Origin: Psococerastis gibbosa
Lineage: Eukaryota > Arthropoda > Insecta > Psocodea > Psocidae
DNA: 64,000 bases
Assembly: GCA_963971405.1 (NCBI GenBank)
Contig: OZ020492.1
Span: 13,504,151-13,568,150 of the forward strand
Reading direction: 5' to 3'
Under the pieces are notes generated by a model. The model saw only the letters and a list, made by a program, of their open reading frames with translations. It did no database searches and was not told where the DNA came from. A program made the position numbers and the translations under genes. Numbering within the stretch: position 1 is the first letter of the stretch; every line of letters begins with the position of its first letter. Below, piece by piece: positions 36,701-64,000 of this stretch.

Positions 36701-37652
36701 GTTACCTTTATTGGTTGGGGAAAATCGCGGCTGCTTGGCTTGTTGTTGACCATATCTTCCCAGATAGAGCAGTGTTCATGAGAGAGGATCCAATATCAGT
36801 CTTCAATGTGTAGTTGTGGCAGTGTTTTTTTCGGTCGTAAGCACAACTTATTGGGGGTCCTCTTTCTTTTCCACGTTTAAGTTGGCGAAGACAGCAACAT
36901 GCCGGCAGTTGCGTATTTGGAGGAGGGAGAAATAAGGTGCCCGTTAGGGTCCGGTGGTTCCTGTCATGCTGAGTCCCGAACGTTGACCTTCCGTTTTATT
37001 CCTAGTACAGTTTTCTACCATCTGGACTATTCCGATGTCTTCTATATCCGTTAAATGCGTCAATGCAAAAAGGGCATTTGTTCTAGTTCGAGAGCTGTGA
37101 CGTGATTTTTTAAAGATTGATGTTCATTGTGCATTACATTTCTGCTGCTATAGTGATTTATAATGCTGTTACTTTTTCAGGTACCGATTGTTTCGTGAGC
37201 ATTGTGTCTGTGTGAATGGTAATTACATAAAGGATTTGAGTATCCTTGGACGTGACTTATCCAAGACAGTCATCGTCGACAATTCCCCACAAGCTTTTGG
37301 TTATCAACTGGAAAATGGTATTCCAATTGAAAGTTGGTTCGTTGATCAGAATGACACCGAATTGATGAAACTCGTCCCGTTCCTGGAAGACCTTGTCCAA
37401 ATGGTATGTTACCACAAGTTGTTCTTTTCTCATAAATTGTCTAATTTTAATTATTGCCCGTTTCACAGAAAAAAAAACTAAGAAAAACTGTTTAACCTCA
37501 ACTGAACAACAAGTTCTTCCGCGATTCTATGTGTTCTGTTTTGTTTTTATTTTAATGTTTGATTGTTGTGTTATGAATATTTCCAGAAAGAGGACGTGAG
37601 GCCGCACATCAGGGAGAGGTTCAGGTTATTCAGCTTTCTGCCACCTGATTAA
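30498..37652 (+). CDS. CTDSPL2: CTDSPL2-like phosphatase, complete coding span
   Basis: FCP/SCP-family (HAD-type) protein phosphatase related to CTD small phosphatases; the human member dephosphorylates SMADs and other nuclear substrates (family knowledge). Eight exons (30498-30711, 31875-32345, 32974-33108, 33784-34000, 34648-34828, 36320-36549, 37181-37403, 37587-37652) join to 579 codons with stop. The C-terminal ~240 residues match the family end to end: [29 protein letters not shown], the catalytic [25 protein letters not shown], and the ending [13 protein letters not shown]. The N-terminal half (Arg-rich, then Ser/Glu-rich, then Asp/Glu-rich) is longer than in human (466 residues) and poorly conserved. 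The start Met at 30498 has A at -3 and G at +4; MRLRS a few codons later resembles the human N terminus. Confidence 0.93.
30959..31118. mobile_element. Fold-back MITE in CTDSPL2 intron
   Basis: The arms gaagagttcctctacatttt and, reversed, gaagtgttcttctacatttt belong to the same family as 8154-8527. It lies in the first coding intron. Confidence 0.65.
31875..32345 (+). CDS. CTDSPL2: CTDSPL2 coding exon 2 (Ser/Glu-rich region)
   Basis: Open frame encoding [19 protein letters not shown] and later [13 protein letters not shown]. The acceptor is either ctag at 31874 or aag at 31862; both keep frame and differ by four codons. The donor is gtaaaa at 32346. It is disordered by composition, without a recognised domain. 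Confidence 0.8.
32974..33108 (+). CDS. CTDSPL2: CTDSPL2 coding exon 3
   Basis: 45 codons ([20 protein letters not shown] onward) between acceptor atgcgcag and donor gttagt; phases 1/1 fit both neighbours. No domain recognised. A short hydrophobic Cys/Ala segment stands out. Confidence 0.75.
33784..34000 (+). CDS. CTDSPL2: CTDSPL2 coding exon 4 (acidic linker)
   Basis: The acceptor ctttttag and donor gtatac enclose an open frame rich in Asp/Glu ([20 protein letters not shown] and onward). It is equivalent in position to the acidic linker before the catalytic domain of CTDSPL2. Phase 1 in, 2 out. Confidence 0.78.
34648..34828 (+). CDS. CTDSPL2: CTDSPL2 coding exon 5 (start of catalytic domain)
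   Basis: Contains [19 protein letters not shown] and [17 protein letters not shown], a near-exact family signature. The exon ends after DL of the DLDET catalytic motif at a phase-0 donor (gtaaat). Confidence 0.93.
34968..35690 (+). repeat. Three degenerate ~240-bp tandem units in CTDSPL2 intron
   Basis: The marker tctacgatgggg/ggttcgaaccccc recurs at 34968, 35214 and 35445, followed each time by aataact-gcgaac-like and, later, ttcaaatgraaat and attaaggaag strings. Confidence 0.75.
36320..36549 (+). CDS. CTDSPL2: CTDSPL2 coding exon 6 (catalytic core)
   Basis: Starts [20 protein letters not shown], completing the DxDxT nucleophile motif, then [20 protein letters not shown] with the conserved FTASK and YADKL. 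The donor is gtaagt after codon phase 2. Confidence 0.95.
36585..36690 (+). repeat. tRNA-derived SINE, family C, in CTDSPL2 intron
   Basis: Copy of the 30286 repeat (ggaatggtccagttggtagg; aggaaaaatttccc). It starts 36 bp after the donor of coding exon 6. Confidence 0.6.
37181..37403 (+). CDS. CTDSPL2: CTDSPL2 coding exon 7 (catalytic core)
   Basis: Encodes [26 protein letters not shown], the HAD motif IVDNSPQAF and GIPIESWF. The acceptor is ctttttcag and the donor gtatgt. Confidence 0.95.
37587..37652 (+). CDS. CTDSPL2: CTDSPL2 last coding exon
   Basis: Short terminal exon [21 protein letters not shown]-stop, matching the family C terminus. The acceptor is tttccag and the stop is TAA at 37650-37652. 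Confidence 0.93.
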   Translation, partial: KEDVRPHIRERFRLFSFLPPD

Positions 37653-39000
37653 ATTGCTTCTGCGCCCTTAACGCAGCAGTGGTTTCAGCCATAAATTTAC
37701 TATTCATGAACTACTGGCAGCTAGAAGGGTGTCCTGAATTGACTGACCAAGTCAATTGCTAGGAATTAAATTAATTGGAAGGTGTGAGGGGTTAAAAAAC
37801 GCACAACTCGTTTCCCAATTTACCACTCTGGCTGTGCAAGATGCTGGGTATTGTATTGGTTAATCATTTGAAAGCATTAGATGGTGGCCACATTTATTTT
37901 TTACTATTTTGACAAAAAAAAACTGAATAGTTTTCGCTAATTTACCTTTTATAGGGCTGCCACAAGTGCGTTGCGCAAAAATGACAGCTTTCTGCTTGAA
38001 GGATAGCATTATCATGGTATTTTTTGAGTCTCCCTCCTGTCTTGTCTTTTTTTCTCGGTGTTGACTTCTCATAAATTTTAGCTATTTAGTACCCATCTTG
38101 ATTAACTTTTCGGTATACTTAGTAACTTTTTATGCAACTTTATCGTGTAAAAATATCATTTTCTATTAATGTTTATGTTTTGTATATTGCAAAATGGTGC
38201 CGTTACGTACGAGTCATTAATCGCATCACATCACTTATATACTTAAATATACCTACAGCAAAGCTACATTAGCGGGAAAATTTTAATCCCTCACACTACT
38301 GCATGTAAAGAGACATTGGAAGATTTATTGAAAAACTTAAGATTAATTTTGTTATTTTTCGAAAAATCTTACCTTGCTTGGGTGACAACAGCTGCTCAAT
38401 CTTTTTACCGAAAAACATGTATTGGTTATTTTATTGCCTACCTAGTTGTTTTGTTTCTGTTGCTTGTATTATTTATTTCTCTCGTAGTCTTTAAATGTTT
38501 GATATTTTTAAGAGCATACTCTTATAACTATAGCACATTATTTCCATGTTTCTTGTCCATATTGTTCTTAATTTATTAATGAAAGAGTTGTCACTCTTGC
38601 AATTATTGTTTTAATGTTGATGTTCGATCTCAAATGCAATTTTATAGAGTATTTTTAAGTTGCGTGATAAGGTTTTTATGGAGATGCAGTCATATAGTTG
38701 AGTTTTTTTATTTCGTTTTCGTTATAGAACCTTCATGATCAATGCATAATCATTTCCTAATTTTGTTATGCCAACTGCATCTTCTTAAAAACTTACAAAG
38801 TCTTTAGAAATAGAGCCACAACGCTGAATAATACTACAAATAAGTTAGTTGTTTCTGTTACTGTATAGTTGTTATCAATTAAATTTGATACACAGTAAAC
38901 AGAGATTATAGAAATATACTGTGTAGTCGTTATCAATTAAATTTGATACACAATAAACAAAGATCATAGAAATATGGTTTAGACTGGGCCTATTTCACGT
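37653..39000 (+). other. CTDSPL2: Probable CTDSPL2 3'UTR
   Basis: AT-rich DNA after the stop with no credible ORF. The first clear AATAAA seen is at 38952-38957, inside the second copy of a 58-bp tandem duplication (38860-38975). The poly(A) position is inferred only. Confidence 0.35.
38860..38975. repeat. 58-bp tandem duplication
   Basis: Two adjacent units begin actgtatagttgttatc and actgtgtagtcgttatc and stay aligned to gaaatatrg, with a handful of substitutions. Only the second unit has AATAAA (the first has AGTAAA). Confidence 0.9.
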
Positions 39001-40786
39001 CCAGAATTTTGTTTTGGGCTTCTGAGTATAGTTTTATTGCGGTTTTGACAATTTAATTTAATTTTCAAGTTAATTTTATGTTATTGTTTTTGAATTTATT
39101 AGCAGTCTCAATATTAATTAGGTATAAAGAAAAAAAATGCAATTTAAACTTAGAAATTCTCATTGCATAACATTGTTAACGTTATTCTTCATGAATGGGG
39201 CCTACCTGAATTTTAGAAAATTAACCTGGAACAAGTGCTCATGCACTAGCAGTAGAAGCCAGCGCGGTTGATAGAGATCTTTGGAGATTACAGTCGCAGA
39301 GTAATATTGAGAATTTACCCGGCCAATATGGTCAAAAAATGCAAAACAAAACAATAGGCTATACAATACTATATTAGAAGCAACACTATCTCCATACCAC
39401 GAGAGTAAATACCAGAAATACGAATGTATTGATTGAATTTTATAGCAATATTTTGTGACTTAACCTATTTTAGATTTCGTACTGTGACATTATCTGACAC
39501 AATTTGGATTTTATTCTAATTATTGTTTTGATCAAATATAGCCATTGACCATACTATAATCTTGTATTATAGTAGTATGCTTTTTTTATCGTGGTTCTGG
39601 AGATTTCTATCATAACACTCTTCAAAATATTATTGTTATGATATATATGTGCGTAAATTATAAATAGTTGTACTTTCGATTTAGACTTTTTATTTTGTAT
39701 TCACTTGGGTGAGGCATACGAGTGATTTTTTTAAATTGCTTGCGGCACTAGTTGTTAGAGCATCAGTGGAATATCATGCCTAGTGGGTAACTGCCCTCAT
39801 AATTTTATGATTACCTAATGAAATTCCTCTGATACTCGTTCTTTATTAGCATGGAGAGAGACGAAAAACTATCTACATTTTTACCAGTTATCAGGGCCTC
39901 AGGAGAGATAGGGAGTGCATTCACCCAAATTAACGGATCTACTGAAATTAATCCTTCTAAAAAGCTCACCATAACCGCTTGGAAAGTGGCGCAAAACAAC
40001 CATAATATTTTCACGCCAGTTATGAGTGCATAAGGAGGCATGATTGGGTACCTAATGAAATCCCAAAGAATTTGTTTTCCATTTATTGGGGCATAGATAT
40101 AGCTTATACGAATAACGTATAATCGCTTTCTCGTCTGCGGACCAAAATGTCTGACACTCCGTGAATGGCGGGGGCCAGACAGTCTATTCCGTGACGTTGC
40201 GTCACCTAACGAGGTATTAAATAGACTTAAAGGGGATTTTAGAGTAGAGAGGTTGACAGACCGAGGGTCTGGAAGGAAGAAAATTGCACAGGATACCTAG
40301 AGTCAAGCCATACATAAGGGATTAATTCATGTTTAAGTACTTTTCGTATTAAGGTTGTGCAAGGCACATTTTACTTCTAAGGGTGAGTGTAAATTATATT
40401 TATCACATTATATAGGTACAAAATAATAGCTCAATAATAGTAATTGATATGGTTACAACGCCACCTGATCCTGCGATAGATGAAATGTTGGAGGTACTAA
40501 ATAATCTCAATTAGAATAGCCCCTAAGAGTTGGCGGCAGCGGTTGTTCTTATTGCAATGAGTACGGGGCATAGGACAGCGGGGATTTTTTTTGTTCCTTT
40601 GCACAACATAAGTTCCGTCTGATCCAGTCATCTTACGACTTTCAGTCATCTCTATTACAGATCTAGGTCATGACGCAAATGGACCGTATTAATGCTTCTG
40701 AGGCTAGTGGGGCCTTTGCATGATTTTTAGGATCGAATAGTCTCCTTAAGAGGTTTACTTTACGCCGAAGGTGAATTATGCCTATA

Positions 40787-40955
40787 CCATCGACTTCGAT
40801 GGCCTGGTGGGTAACGTGCTTGCACTTGCGCGAGTCTTTACACGCCATGCAATCGGAGACGTGTCTTACTCATCACGGGTAATAACCTACAGAGGCGACT
40901 GAAAGGGTCAATCAGATACATTCATTAAATTGTTTGTATGCGAATAATCTTTTTT
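40787..40955 (+). repeat. SINE-like repeat, family A
   Basis: Second copy of the repeat at 665-840, with the A-box-like TGGCCTGGTGGGTAACGTG and the same AT-rich tail. Confidence 0.55.
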
Positions 40956-41029
40956 TAAAAAACAACAAGACTAAAACCAGGTCTCGAACAACCAGACAAC
41001 CGATCAACCACTACAGTCCTAGAAAAGTA

Positions 41030-41259
41030 AAATTATGTTATAGTAAAAAATTGAGTATTTTATTTGTTTGCCCCCATAACCTAACTCTCAATGCGCCACC
41101 GACCTACTGGGTATTGTTAACATTAATAACGACTACAGTATATGCGGATTTAAAGAAAATCGTCGTAGCCATTTTTGAGAAAAAAAAACGTGTAAATCCA
41201 ATGGAATCTCGAAAGCGAAAATTTCGACCATCACATGCTACGTATAATTAGGAAGGCAA
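41030..41259 (-). repeat. 858-bp family, old fragment
   Basis: Short diverged - strand piece with tacgtataattaggaaggcaa end and aacgactacagtatatg internal string. Confidence 0.6.
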
Positions 41260-41821
41260 TAAGTTATGTTTGCAGGTACTTTGTTGTTCCTAAATGACCT
41301 CTGATCTGGTTATTTTTAAAAATGCACCTGTGGCGTAATGCAGGTCTGTCGAGTGGCACACTCTTAGGTTATACAAAACAAATCAGGACGATATAAAAAA
41401 TAATGGTGTGTATAATATGAAACAATTCCGAAAATGATGGAGTTAGAGTAGAATAGGCATAGGTACATAACCACTTCTAATCTAACTTACCATTTTCCAT
41501 TATCCAATTAAGCTTAAAACAGTCAATTGTTCACAGATTAGCTAAAAATGTACAAGTGTAAATATTGAATGCCATAAATTTCTAAAAGTTAAAGTAATTA
41601 AAAATTAATATTTATAAACAGCAACGATGACATGCTCACACGATCTTTATATCGTACAGCCTTTTATAGGTACATGCCAAATAACTTAGTTACATAGTAG
41701 CCATCAAAATTGGAAAATAGGAATATTTCAATAGAGGGGGAGTTTATACAATAATTCAAGATGACTAGTATGGCAGTAAGAAGGTAATTTGCCCCAGGAG
41801 GATGAGAGCCTAATAAAATTT

Positions 41822-64000
<22,179 letters not shown>

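Larger units (their letters stand above)
39000..41821. other. Intergenic region between convergent CTDSPL2 and twitchin
   Basis: No gene recognised. It contains a SINE-like copy (40787-40955) and a - strand fragment of the 858-bp family (41030-41259). A ~180-bp stretch near 39851-40033 is open on both strands without similarity I recognise. The twitchin 3'UTR must lie at its right end. Confidence 0.6.

Overview
This window is an AT-rich arthropod nuclear chromosome segment. The evidence is three intron-containing animal genes with normal GT-AG junctions, a twitchin-type giant muscle kinase, and dense interspersed repeats. Family-level taxonomy cannot be read from it; a hemimetabolous insect or a crustacean would fit equally well. 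Exon borders were set by hand from GT/AG signals plus reading-frame continuity. Every joined exon set keeps an open frame, but no transcript was available.

Left part (3.2-6.7 kb, + strand): the 3' portion of Lasp (LIM and SH3 domain protein): second half of the LIM domain, two nebulin repeats, a Gln/His-rich linker and the SH3 domain ending in a stop. The first half of the LIM domain was not found, so the 5' exon lies outside the window. The preceding 3.2 kb holds decayed LINE and SINE copies.

Middle part (6.7-30 kb): 3'UTR, intergenic DNA, and probably one very long first intron. A possible promoter/5' exon at about 12.95-13.14 kb has a good donor but no proven partner. This region is a transposon scrapyard. 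It holds a hAT-like element with 8-bp target duplications and another repeat nested inside it, paired 141-bp Harbinger-like MITEs, fold-back elements, a CR1-like LINE interrupted by an insert that carries a THAP-domain start, a second LINE on the - strand, and many copies of an approximately 858-bp unclassified element. One of those copies is itself hit by a SINE whose head resembles 5S rRNA.

30.5-37.7 kb, + strand: a complete eight-exon coding region for a CTDSPL2-type phosphatase of the FCP/SCP family (DLDET active site), about 578 residues, with an N-terminal half unlike the human protein.

41.8-64.0 kb, - strand: the C-terminal third of twitchin (Drosophila bt, worm unc-22), 30 exons and about 2,412 residues. 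It has 11 Ig domains, 8 full FN3 domains plus the end of another, a protein kinase domain with an autoinhibitory tail, and five Ig domains after the kinase. The gene continues upstream beyond base 64000. CTDSPL2 and twitchin are convergent, separated by about 4.2 kb. Lasp and twitchin are both actin/sarcomere proteins; CTDSPL2 is a nuclear phosphatase with no evident functional link to them.
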